Source of the DNA: CAAGNP01 sp964611185
Lineage (GTDB): Bacteria; Bacteroidota; Bacteroidia; Bacteroidales; UBA932
Assembly: GCA_964611185.1 (NCBI GenBank)
Contig: CAZSXE010000023.1
Coordinates: 1 to 28,264, forward strand
Reading direction: 5' to 3'
Length of the DNA: 28,264 nucleotides
Below, piece by piece: positions 1 through 7,142 of this stretch. The translations under genes were made by a program, and so were the position numbers. Every line of letters starts with the position of its first letter. Position 1 is the stretch's first letter. The notes below the pieces were generated by a model. That model made no database searches, had not been told where the DNA came from, and was given only the letters and a program-made list of their open reading frames with translations.

Positions 1-14
1 AGGGCGGTTTTTTT

Positions 15-22
15 TACCTTTG
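15..22 (+). promoter_or_regulatory. Bacteroidota -7 element upstream of the peptide deformylase gene
   Basis: The sequence TACCTTTG fits the Bacteroidota -7 consensus TAnnTTTG. It ends only 7 bases before the ATG at 30, so the transcript would have almost no leader. The -33 region lies largely outside the window. The promoter is inferred from the consensus only. Confidence 0.5.
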
Positions 23-29
23 TCCCATC

Positions 30-656
30 ATGACCACATCTACCCACCATATTATATTGGCTTTAGCCGCCATAGTGGCAGCTGCCTTTTTTTCTTCCTG
101 TGCCGGGAGCTTTTCCGAGAAGGACAGGACGATTATTTACGGAAATATTGACAATAGCGATGGGAGCAGGGGGCTTCTTCATCTCTTTACTGTAGAAAAT
201 GCGGGGGAGAATGAGGTACTGAGGGAGAAGTCTGTCGATATGCCGAAAAGGGCTATACGAAGCGATGAGTATAGACTTTTGGCACAGAGGATGGTGGAGA
301 CGGTGAGCGATACGACTGTCGGTGGGGTGGGGATTGCAGGGCCCCAAGTGGGTATAAACAAGCGTGTGGTGGCAGTACAGAGATTCGATAAGGAGGGTGA
401 ACCGTTTGAGGTCTATCCGAATATTCATATAATCAGCTATTCCCCTGAAACGCAATGCGGTTTCGAGGGGTGTCTTTCGGTCCCTGACAGAAGAGAAGAA
501 GTAGATAGGTCGCAGACGGTCGTTATTTCATACATGGACCCCTCTTCGCGCTCCTGCCACGAAGTTATTGATACCGTCTCCGGCTTTACGGCCGTCATTT
601 TCCAGCACGAAGTTGATCACCTCGAAGGAATCATCTACACCGACAGAGTGAAATAA
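30..656 (+). CDS. peptide deformylase with lipoprotein-type signal peptide
   Basis: This 208-residue protein belongs to the peptide deformylase family, iron/zinc hydrolases that remove the formyl group from N-terminal formyl-methionine. All three family motifs are visible. Motif I is GVGIAGPQVG (residues 99-108, Gln106), with Gly where GxGxAAPQ has its second Ala. Motif II is EGCLS (146-150, metal ligand Cys148). Motif III is HEVDH (193-197, metal ligands His193 and His197, catalytic Glu194). The oddity is the N-terminus: a polar start, a hydrophobic run (about residues 8-21) and FSSC with Cys24, which resembles a lipobox. Ordinary deformylases begin near the catalytic fold and are cytoplasmic. 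If the signal works, this one would be anchored in the envelope, where its substrate is unknown. Phe at -3 is not the commonest lipobox residue. The enzyme family is secure; export is inference. The gene converges on the Ca2+-ATPase gene. Confidence 0.88.
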   Translation: MTTSTHHIILALAAIVAAAFFSSCAGSFSEKDRTIIYGNIDNSDGSRGLLHLFTVENAGENEVLREKSVDMPKRAIRSDEYRLLAQRMVETVSDTTVGGVGIAGPQVGINKRVVAVQRFDKEGEPFEVYPNIHIISYSPETQCGFEGCLSVPDRREEVDRSQTVVISYMDPSSRSCHEVIDTVSGFTAVIFQHEVDHLEGIIYTDRVK

Positions 657-668
657 AACATTCTGTTT
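643..668. terminator. weak hairpin between convergent genes
   Basis: ACAGAGTG (643-650) can pair with CATTCTGT (659-666) with one G-T wobble, around an 8-base loop. It overlaps the deformylase stop codon and is followed by only three T residues. It lies where the deformylase and ATPase transcripts converge. It may be a weak terminator or chance. Confidence 0.25.
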
Positions 669-685
669 ACAGTACCCTGTTCTGT

Positions 686-3313
686 TTATTTCCCGTTTAT
701 CTTCAGTAGTTTGAACAGTTCTACCACTAAAAGGGGAACGAATGAGAGTGCTACCACTATAATCCACTGTTCTGAGTTCATTGCCACGAAGTGGAATATC
801 TGACGCAATGATGGAATGAGCAGTACTGCCAATCCGAGAAGGGCGGAGAGTATGAGAGTAGCTACCAAATATAGGTTCTTAAATGGATTGAATCTGAAAA
901 ATGATTTGGTATTCGAGTGGAGGTTGTTTACATGAACAAGCTGTGCCCCTACAAGTGATGCAAATGCCATAGTCTGTCCCAATCCAAGCCCTGCGTCTGC
1001 CATACCTGCTTCTGCACCCGCCTTAAGGCCAATAAGATAGGCTGCCAAAGGAACACCTCCGATGATGACTCCCTGATATAGTATCCTCCATATAACCCCT
1101 TTGCTCAAGAAACTACCCTCTCGGCGCGGCTTGCGCTTCATAATATCATTCTCGGCGGGATCCATACTCAGGGCGAGGGCAGGAAGGCTGTCGGTGACAA
1201 GATTGATCCAGAGAATGTGAATGGGTAGCAATGGAATACCAAAATTGAAAATAGTCGTAATAAAGAGTAAAAGCATCTCTCCCACATTGGTAGATAACTT
1301 AGTTATTACTTTTAAGATATTATCGTAAATTCTTCTTCCTTCACCTACGGCGCTTACTATGGTGGCAAAATTGTCATCTGTAAGGATCATATCCGATGCT
1401 TCTTTGGCCACATCTGTCCCTACAATACCCATTGAAGCTCCTATGTCTGCCTGTTTAAGGGCCGGGGCATCGTTAACACCGTCGCCTGTCATAGCCACTA
1501 CCTCCCCGAGTTTCTGCCATGCTTTCACGATTCTGACTTTCTGCTCCGGTGCCACGCGGGCATATACCGAGTATTTGCTCACATTCTTCTCGAAATAGTC
1601 ATCAGAGAGATTTGCAAGCTCAGCACCTGTAATGGCAAGGTCTCCTTCTCTGAATATTCCAATCTGAGTAGCTATCGCCAATGCAGTTATTTTGTGGTCA
1701 CCAGTAATCATTATCGGGCGTATTCCCGCAGTCAGACAATGTTTTATCGCCACAATTGCCTCTTCTCTCGGGGGGTCGATCATCCCCACCATTCCGGCAA
1801 AAATCAGTCCGTTTTCGAGCCCGAAGAGGGAAGTAGGGGTGGAGTCAATCTCTTTGTAGGCCATGGCCAATACACGGAGAGCCTTCGATGCCATAAGAAG
1901 ATTGCGCTCGCGAATAAGTTCTTTTTGTTCAGAGGTAATTTCGGTAATTATCCCATTATGCTTTATATGCGTGCATATTTCGAGTACCTCTTCAAGTCCC
2001 CCTTTTACATTAACCTTATACTTTTCGGAGTCCATTTTGTTAATTGTGGACATTCTTTTCCGTGTAGAATCGAAAGGAATTTCCGAAATTCTCGGAAATA
2101 AATCGTCCATTTTATTTTTATATATACTGACTACCTCACCGGCATCGATCAGAGCTGTCTCAGTGGGATCTCCGGAAACGACCCGCTTCCCATTTTCATC
2201 GGTAGAGACATGCGAATCATTGCAGGCTACTGCAATAGAGAGTACTTCTTCTTTTGTGGCAAATTCGGTAAATACTTCCACAACGGTCATTCTATTCTGG
2301 GTGAGTGTCCCCGTCTTGTCGGAGCAGATCACTGTGGCACTACCGAGAGTCTCCACAGAGGGTAGAGTGCGGATGATAGCATTCTTCTTCACTAAGCGTC
2401 TTACCCCGATGGCGAGAACGATTGTAGAAACTGCAGGGAGTCCCTCCGGTATTGCGGCTACCGCCAATGAGACGGCAGTAAGAAACATATTGAGCATAGA
2501 ATTGCCATAGATAATACCTATAATAAATATAACGGCACACACGACGAGGATAGATATACCTATGATTTTACCTAATTTTTCAAGCCTCTTCTGCATCGGT
2601 GTCTCTGTGGATTCGGTGCTGTCGAGCATTTTTGCAATCTTTCCTACTTCGGTCTCCATCCCCGTGGCGGTAACTACCCCTTTGCCTCTACCATAAGTGA
2701 CAATCCCGCTGGAGTATGCCATGTTGAAACGGTCACCAAGGGGGACATTTTCGTCGGTTATTACATCGCTCTGCTTCTCGACAGGGAGTGATTCTCCTGT
2801 CATCGAGGACTCCTGAATCTTAAGATTATATGCTTCGATTATCCTTAAATCGGCCGGAATGATATTACCGGTTTCGATGATAACTATGTCGCCCGGGACC
2901 AATTCTTTGGCATTTATAATGGCGATTTCCCCATTTCTAAGGACAGTCGTCTGAGGAGCGGATAGATTTTTAAGAGCTTCGAGTGAAGACTGGGCTTTCT
3001 TCTCCTGATATGCTCCTATAAAAGCATTGACTAACAGGATGATGAAGATTATATATGCATCTTTTAAGCCTTCACCTTCTGAAACTCCTACCACACCTGA
3101 TATTATGGCCGCAATGATAAGTATGATTATCATGAAGCTTTTGAATTGCTCCAAAAACATTATAATAAAAGGCTTTTTCTTCTTGGTTTTGAGAGAGTTA
3201 TAGCCATACTGCTTAATTCTCTCTTTTATCTCAGTCTCCGACAGACCGTTTTTTTGATTGACGGAGAGGTTACTGAATAATTCTTCCTGTGTTTGATTGT
3301 AAAACGGTATCAT
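686..3313 (-). CDS. Ca2+-transporting P-type ATPase (type IIA, SERCA/PMR1-like)
   Basis: This 875-residue membrane pump couples ATP hydrolysis to cation export. An N-terminal cation-ATPase domain with a Lys-rich stretch (about 43-47) precedes the first membrane pair. The actuator domain has TGES at 172-175. PEGLP at 289-293 in TM4 carries the Ca2+-site Glu290. The phosphorylation motif DKTGT starts at Asp332. The nucleotide-binding KGG is at 438-440 and the hinge TGDGVND at 609-615. TM5 keeps NVGE (Asn676, Glu679) and TM6 keeps NLVTD (Asn704, Thr707, Asp708). These match the SERCA residues of Ca2+ site II and much of site I, so Ca2+ is the best substrate call; Mn2+ is possible. Length is normal for bacterial members. 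The gene is last in a four-gene minus-strand cluster, 21 bases after cardiolipin synthase. Confidence 0.92.
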   Translation of the reverse strand: MIPFYNQTQEELFSNLSVNQKNGLSETEIKERIKQYGYNSLKTKKKKPFIIMFLEQFKSFMIIILIIAAIISGVVGVSEGEGLKDAYIIFIILLVNAFIGAYQEKKAQSSLEALKNLSAPQTTVLRNGEIAIINAKELVPGDIVIIETGNIIPADLRIIEAYNLKIQESSMTGESLPVEKQSDVITDENVPLGDRFNMAYSSGIVTYGRGKGVVTATGMETEVGKIAKMLDSTESTETPMQKRLEKLGKIIGISILVVCAVIFIIGIIYGNSMLNMFLTAVSLAVAAIPEGLPAVSTIVLAIGVRRLVKKNAIIRTLPSVETLGSATVICSDKTGTLTQNRMTVVEVFTEFATKEEVLSIAVACNDSHVSTDENGKRVVSGDPTETALIDAGEVVSIYKNKMDDLFPRISEIPFDSTRKRMSTINKMDSEKYKVNVKGGLEEVLEICTHIKHNGIITEITSEQKELIRERNLLMASKALRVLAMAYKEIDSTPTSLFGLENGLIFAGMVGMIDPPREEAIVAIKHCLTAGIRPIMITGDHKITALAIATQIGIFREGDLAITGAELANLSDDYFEKNVSKYSVYARVAPEQKVRIVKAWQKLGEVVAMTGDGVNDAPALKQADIGASMGIVGTDVAKEASDMILTDDNFATIVSAVGEGRRIYDNILKVITKLSTNVGEMLLLFITTIFNFGIPLLPIHILWINLVTDSLPALALSMDPAENDIMKRKPRREGSFLSKGVIWRILYQGVIIGGVPLAAYLIGLKAGAEAGMADAGLGLGQTMAFASLVGAQLVHVNNLHSNTKSFFRFNPFKNLYLVATLILSALLGLAVLLIPSLRQIFHFVAMNSEQWIIVVALSFVPLLVVELFKLLKINGK

Positions 3314-3334
3314 TTTGTTTATTGTTATTGTTCA

Positions 3335-4819
3335 TTAGAGAAGCGGACTCAAAAGTCGCGCAATACTTTCATATAATCTATATATTTTTTTTCTTTTTTT
3401 CCATTTACTCTTTGTGATGAGGGTGCATCGTTCGATATCTTTACTGAATTGTTTCTCAATTATTTTTGAACATTCGCTGTTGTAAAGTATGGAAGTGACT
3501 TCAAAGTGGTGCTCAAGGCTGCGTGCATCCATATTGGCGGAGCCGATAATACAAAATTCGCCATCTATGCTGAGTACCTTAGAGTGATTGAATCCTTTTT
3601 TGAAAAGATAGATATTTACACCGGCAGTAAGAAGTTCGGTTATGTAAGACATTGTACCCCAGTTAGATAGCCATGTATCTGATTTCTCAGGTATCATCAA
3701 AGATACTTTTACATCAGAAAGAGCAGTTATCTTGATAGCGTTCAGAATGGTGGGAGTGGGGATAAAATAGGGGGTGATGATATAAATATCGTGCTTGGCC
3801 TGTGTAATTGCTGTAAAGTAACATTGCATAATTCCTGACCAGTCACTGTCGGGTCCGGAGGAGATAATCTGTGAGCGATAGCTCTTTTTTATACTTTCAT
3901 CTTCTTTTGGGATGCCAAGACTGAAATCGGGGTAATATTTATCTCTTTTTCGGAGATTTTTATTCAAAATGAAAAAACGATCAAGAAGAAAACTGGCCTG
4001 AAGAGAATATACCGATTCCCCGACAAGTTTCAGGTGGGTATCTCGCCATTCCGGAAAATCTCCCCCGTTATAGTACCTGTCGGCAATGTTCACCCCTCCG
4101 AGAAACCCTACTGTTCCATCAACTACCAATATTTTACGATGATTACGGTAGTTTACTATGAGTTTGGGGAAAATCCAGCGGAAAGGGGAGAATATTAGAA
4201 TTTCTACTTTAGCTTCTCTTAATTCCTTGATGAATGATTTGCTTAATGCTCTGCTTCCAAATCCATCATACATTAATCTCACCTCTACCCCTTCTTCTGC
4301 TTTTTTAATCAAAATATCCTTAATTTTATTGCCTGTAATGTCATCTTCTATAATATAAGATTGGAGATGTATATGTGTCTTGGCATTTTCCATAGCCTCA
4401 CACATGGAGTCGATGGCTTCTCCTCCTGTGAAAAAAATGGTAGCTTCACTGTTAGTGGTAAGAATGCTCTGACTTGATTTGAGGTTTTGGATTATAAGTT
4501 TGCGGAATGAGATAAGTTCGAAGGGGATATTGTTGTGGTCTTCAATGGAATTTATCATTTTGCGGCTAATGAGCTCCTTTATTTTTAAGTCACCTGCACC
4601 TTTACGGCTGAACATTTTTTCTTTTCGGAAGTTTCGTCCTAAAAATAAGTAAAGAATGATTCCGATATAGGGAAGAAGGATGATAACAATCATCCATGAG
4701 AGGGTCTTTATCGTATCCTGTTTATTAAGAAAAAGAGAAATACAGGCATATACTACCAAAAGTATATTGGCAATATAAAGAATAAGGGATATTATTTTCC
4801 ATATATCTGACAGCCACAT
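3335..4819 (-). CDS. cls: cardiolipin synthase (phospholipase D superfamily)
   Basis: This 494-residue enzyme makes cardiolipin by joining phosphatidylglycerol molecules (or phosphatidylglycerol with a related donor) at the inner membrane. Two N-terminal hydrophobic segments (about 8-30 and 40-60) are followed by two phospholipase D half-domains. The HKD motifs are HRKILVVD (His227, Lys229, Asp234) followed by GGVN, and HSKVLSID (His412, Lys414, Asp419) followed by GSANMD. A basic tail follows the second domain. Length and layout are typical of ClsA-type enzymes. The gene starts 5 bases after ubiE, so the two are almost certainly cotranscribed. Confidence 0.93.
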   Translation of the reverse strand: MWLSDIWKIISLILYIANILLVVYACISLFLNKQDTIKTLSWMIVIILLPYIGIILYLFLGRNFRKEKMFSRKGAGDLKIKELISRKMINSIEDHNNIPFELISFRKLIIQNLKSSQSILTTNSEATIFFTGGEAIDSMCEAMENAKTHIHLQSYIIEDDITGNKIKDILIKKAEEGVEVRLMYDGFGSRALSKSFIKELREAKVEILIFSPFRWIFPKLIVNYRNHRKILVVDGTVGFLGGVNIADRYYNGGDFPEWRDTHLKLVGESVYSLQASFLLDRFFILNKNLRKRDKYYPDFSLGIPKEDESIKKSYRSQIISSGPDSDWSGIMQCYFTAITQAKHDIYIITPYFIPTPTILNAIKITALSDVKVSLMIPEKSDTWLSNWGTMSYITELLTAGVNIYLFKKGFNHSKVLSIDGEFCIIGSANMDARSLEHHFEVTSILYNSECSKIIEKQFSKDIERCTLITKSKWKKRKKIYRLYESIARLLSPLL

Positions 4820-4824
4820 ATTGC

Positions 4825-5532
4825 TTATTTTTTACTTGTATATATACATGCAACTCCTCCTGTGAGTGATTTATATTCGGTGTTAATAAAACGACCTTTT
4901 TTTAACTCTTCGCAAAATGCTTCTCTCTGTGGAAAATCAATGGTTGAAGCGGGAAGATATTGATATGGATATTTCTTCCCTGATATGATTTTCCCTATTG
5001 AAGGTAATAACTTCAAAATATAAAATTTATAAAGGGATCTCCATAATTGATTTTTCGGAATGGCAAATTCAAGTATTGCCAATCTCCCTCCCGGAGCAAT
5101 AACTCTGTATATCTCGTCGATGCACTCTCGCCTGTTATCAAAATTTCTTATGCCGAAAGAGATGGTAACGGTACTGAAACTGTCATTCTCAAAAGGAATT
5201 TTATCTGCTGACCCTTGAATATAAGATATATTGTGCTTGCTACTTTTCTCTCGTGCAATTTTTAGCATATTTTCTGAAATATCCATCCCTGTCACCAAAT
5301 AACCTCTCTTGGATAATCCTCTGCTTATATCTCCCGTGCCGCAAGCGATATCAAGTACTTTGCTGCCGCAATTTGATGTACCTACGATATTTAGAAGTTT
5401 TCGTCTCCAGTTCCTGTCTATATTGAATGAAAGCAAATGATTTAGAAAATCATATTTAGGGGCAATGCTGTCGAACATCTCGGCAATTTCCTTTTTGTCT
5501 TTTGAAAGAGGAACATTTGCAGTCACAATCAA
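4825..5532 (-). CDS. ubiE: demethylmenaquinone methyltransferase (UbiE/MenG)
   Basis: This is an S-adenosylmethionine-dependent methyltransferase that methylates demethylmenaquinone in the last step of menaquinone synthesis. The SAM-binding motif I is VLDIACGTGD (59-68), and the acidic end of the second strand is MDIS (83-86). The family signatures GIRNFD (127-132), PGGRLAILEF (147-156) and the C-terminal LTGGV (223-227) are all present. The start is uncertain. The frame begins with TTG at 5530-5532, a GTG lies two codons on, and the first ATG is codon 19. That ATG would delete the conserved stretch before MFDSIAPKYD, so TTG or GTG is preferred. It lies 16 bases downstream of the AIRS_C-like gene and 5 bases before cls. 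Confidence 0.92.
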   Translation of the reverse strand: MIVTANVPLSKDKKEIAEMFDSIAPKYDFLNHLLSFNIDRNWRRKLLNIVGTSNCGSKVLDIACGTGDISRGLSKRGYLVTGMDISENMLKIAREKSSKHNISYIQGSADKIPFENDSFSTVTISFGIRNFDNRRECIDEIYRVIAPGGRLAILEFAIPKNQLWRSLYKFYILKLLPSIGKIISGKKYPYQYLPASTIDFPQREAFCEELKKGRFINTEYKSLTGGVACIYTSKK

Positions 5533-5548
5533 ATAATTATAAGTAATG

Positions 5549-5947
5549 TTATTTAATATCTTTTATGAATCCGAATGATTTGTCATCCATTCTCAATTCA
5601 CCTTTAGTTACATGCCCAAGAATCATAATATCTATTTTGTTTTCAAACATATAATCTACAAAATCGTCCTCTTGATCCTCTTTAACGCCGACAATGGCTT
5701 TGTAAGGAGTTTTTCCATATAAAAAAGTCTTATCATCTATTTCGGAATCCCCTGTAATGTCAAATCCGAGCTGATTTTTTTTACAGCAATCCACAAGAGC
5801 TTTATAAAGACCTTCGTTAGAAATAATATGCAGGCATGATATGAAATCGTTTTCGATGCTTCCGTTTAAAAAATTGATAGCCTCTTCATCTTTAACCAAA
5901 TATAGAGTAGTCCCCTTTTTTTCAAAGTAGTTTCGTAATTCTTTCAT
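5549..5947 (-). CDS. small protein resembling a stand-alone AIR synthase C-terminal domain
   Basis: This 132-residue acidic protein has no signal or membrane segment. Its layout resembles the C-terminal domain of the PurM/PurL (AIR synthase-related) family. IISNEGLYKALVDCC (41-55) recalls the D(I/V)SDGGL helix of PurL. KTFLYG (73-78) recalls the LFGE strand. ILGHVTKGELRMDD (109-122) recalls the I-G-x-V-T-x-G-x-L-R strand pair that ends such domains. The N-terminal ATP-binding half is absent, and Asp of the DGGL motif is replaced by Asn-Glu. It is therefore probably not a purine enzyme by itself and may be regulatory or a binding protein. It leads an operon with ubiE, cls and the Ca2+-ATPase, which gives no purine context. 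The reading frame is well supported; the family call is by eye. Confidence 0.7.
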   Translation of the reverse strand: MKELRNYFEKKGTTLYLVKDEEAINFLNGSIENDFISCLHIISNEGLYKALVDCCKKNQLGFDITGDSEIDDKTFLYGKTPYKAIVGVKEDQEDDFVDYMFENKIDIMILGHVTKGELRMDDKSFGFIKDIK

Positions 5948-6013
5948 CTCTTAAAATTTTCCGTAAAATTACAAAAAAAATGATGATAGTTGCAATTTTT
6001 CCAAAAATCATTG

Positions 6014-6021
6014 TATATTTG
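6014..6021 (+). promoter_or_regulatory. -7 element of the tRNA-Leu gene, with a possible -33 TTG
   Basis: TATATTTG matches TAnnTTTG and ends 9 bases before the tRNA. A TTG at 5990-5992 lies 21 bases upstream, compatible with the -33 element of Bacteroidota promoters. Confidence 0.7.
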
Positions 6022-6030
6022 CACCCTCAA

Positions 6031-6114
6031 GCCCAGATGGTGAAATTGGTAGACACGCCACTTTGAGGGGGTGGTGCCGGTTACGGTGTGCAAGTTCGAG
6101 TCTTGTTCTGGGCA
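6031..6114 (+). tRNA. tRNA-Leu (anticodon GAG)
   Basis: Acceptor arms GCCCAGA (6031-6037) and TCTGGGC (6107-6113) pair fully, with discriminator A at 6114. The D-arm contains AATTGGTAGAC. The anticodon stem CCACT/GGTGG holds the loop TTGAGGG, giving anticodon GAG at 6065-6067, which reads CUU and CUC. A long variable arm (TGCCGGTTACGGTG) marks it as class II, as expected for Leu. The T-loop is TTCGAGT. CCA is not encoded. Confidence 0.95.
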
Positions 6115-6120
6115 CAGAAA

Positions 6121-6157
6121 AAGCCAAATATCTGTAAAATAGATATTTGGCTTTTTT
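6121..6157. terminator. strong intrinsic terminator after tRNA-Leu, probably bidirectional
   Basis: A 13-bp perfect stem, AAGCCAAATATCT (6121-6133) with AGATATTTGGCTT (6141-6153), has a 7-base loop and ends in a run of Ts to 6157. The run of As before the stem gives a T-run on the other strand, so it can also end the minus-strand dehydrogenase transcript, whose stop lies at 6212. Confidence 0.88.
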
Positions 6158-6211
6158 ATGCGTGGTTATAAATGGATTATTTTTTCTTTTGAGATAATTT
6201 CAGAGGTATCC

Positions 6212-7135
6212 TTATCTTATATTTTCAGCAATCTTTTCAATGAGGAGTTTTCTCGCCTCACGGCTTGTCCATGCGATATGAGGGGAGAGGATGAGTTTAT
6301 TTTTGTCCTTAAGCCGAGAGAGATATGGATGTTCGGCAGGGATAGGTTCTTTTTCATAGACATCCAATGCTGCTCCTGCGATAAGACCATCGTTCAGAGC
6401 CTCTACAAGGTCTATTTCGTTAACGATGCCTCCTCGTCCCACATTTACCAAATATGCACTTTTTTTCATAGTGCGCATTTTATTATAGGTAATGAGATTT
6501 TTTGTGATAGAGTTCAGGGGAGCATGCACGGAAACAATATCGCTTTCGCTCAGAAGTCTCTCTATGGAAAGTGAAGGGTATTGCGTGCAGTGAGATGTTC
6601 CTGAGGTGGAGAAATATGAGACTTTCATCCCGAAGGCAGTGGATAGTTCCCCCACGCGCCTCCCTATATTGCCCATGGCGATAATTCCAATTTGTTTCCC
6701 CTTTAATTCAAAAAAAGGATTTGAAACATCTGTAAATATCCCTCTTTGGGAATACTCTCCCGATTTAATGAAATTATCAAAGTATATCCCATGCCCTACC
6801 AAATTCAAGATATGCATCATAGTCACTTGTGCAACACTCTCTGTAGAGTAGCCTGCGACATTTCTGACAGGAATCCCTTTTGACTCTGCATATTCAGCAT
6901 CCACATTATTGATTCCGGTAGCTGCCACACAAATTAACTTCAGTGAAGAGGCCTTGTCAATATTTGATTTTCGTATCTGAACTTTGTTGGTAATGACCAC
7001 ATCGCATCCTGCAATCTTATCGTCCACCTCATCTTCAGAGGTTCTGCCATAAAGAATTAATTCACCTTTTTCCCTGATAGGGTCAAGCGAAACATCGCTT
7101 CCGAGGGTGACATCGTCTAAAAAAGCTATTTTCAT
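6212..7135 (-). CDS. D-isomer-specific 2-hydroxyacid dehydrogenase (hydroxypyruvate reductase/glycerate dehydrogenase-like)
   Basis: This 307-residue NAD(P)-dependent oxidoreductase interconverts 2-keto and D-2-hydroxy acids. Family marks are KLICVAATGINNVD (66-79), NVAGYSTESVAQ (92-103), the nucleotide-binding segment ending AMGNIG (153-158), and NVGRGGIVNE (231-240) with catalytic Arg234. Glu263 follows in YEKEP, and SPHIAW has the catalytic His286. The NVAGYSTESVAQ and CVAATG segments are typical of glycerate dehydrogenase/hydroxypyruvate reductase rather than D-lactate dehydrogenase or SerA, but substrate cannot be fixed by sequence. The first Gly of the usual GxGxxG is Ala153. The C-terminus stops soon after AENIR, slightly shorter than usual. 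It begins 7 bases after guaA, so cotranscription is likely. Confidence 0.85.
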   Translation of the reverse strand: MKIAFLDDVTLGSDVSLDPIREKGELILYGRTSEDEVDDKIAGCDVVITNKVQIRKSNIDKASSLKLICVAATGINNVDAEYAESKGIPVRNVAGYSTESVAQVTMMHILNLVGHGIYFDNFIKSGEYSQRGIFTDVSNPFFELKGKQIGIIAMGNIGRRVGELSTAFGMKVSYFSTSGTSHCTQYPSLSIERLLSESDIVSVHAPLNSITKNLITYNKMRTMKKSAYLVNVGRGGIVNEIDLVEALNDGLIAGAALDVYEKEPIPAEHPYLSRLKDKNKLILSPHIAWTSREARKLLIEKIAENIR

Positions 7136-7142
7136 CTCTGTT

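Noticed and set aside
63..455. 130-codon minus-strand frame opposite the deformylase gene
   Set aside because: Opposite-strand shadow; the deformylase motifs show the plus strand is coding.
1863..2510. 215-codon plus-strand frame opposite the P-type ATPase gene
   Set aside because: Opposite-strand shadow of a well-conserved gene; serine-rich with no recognisable domain.
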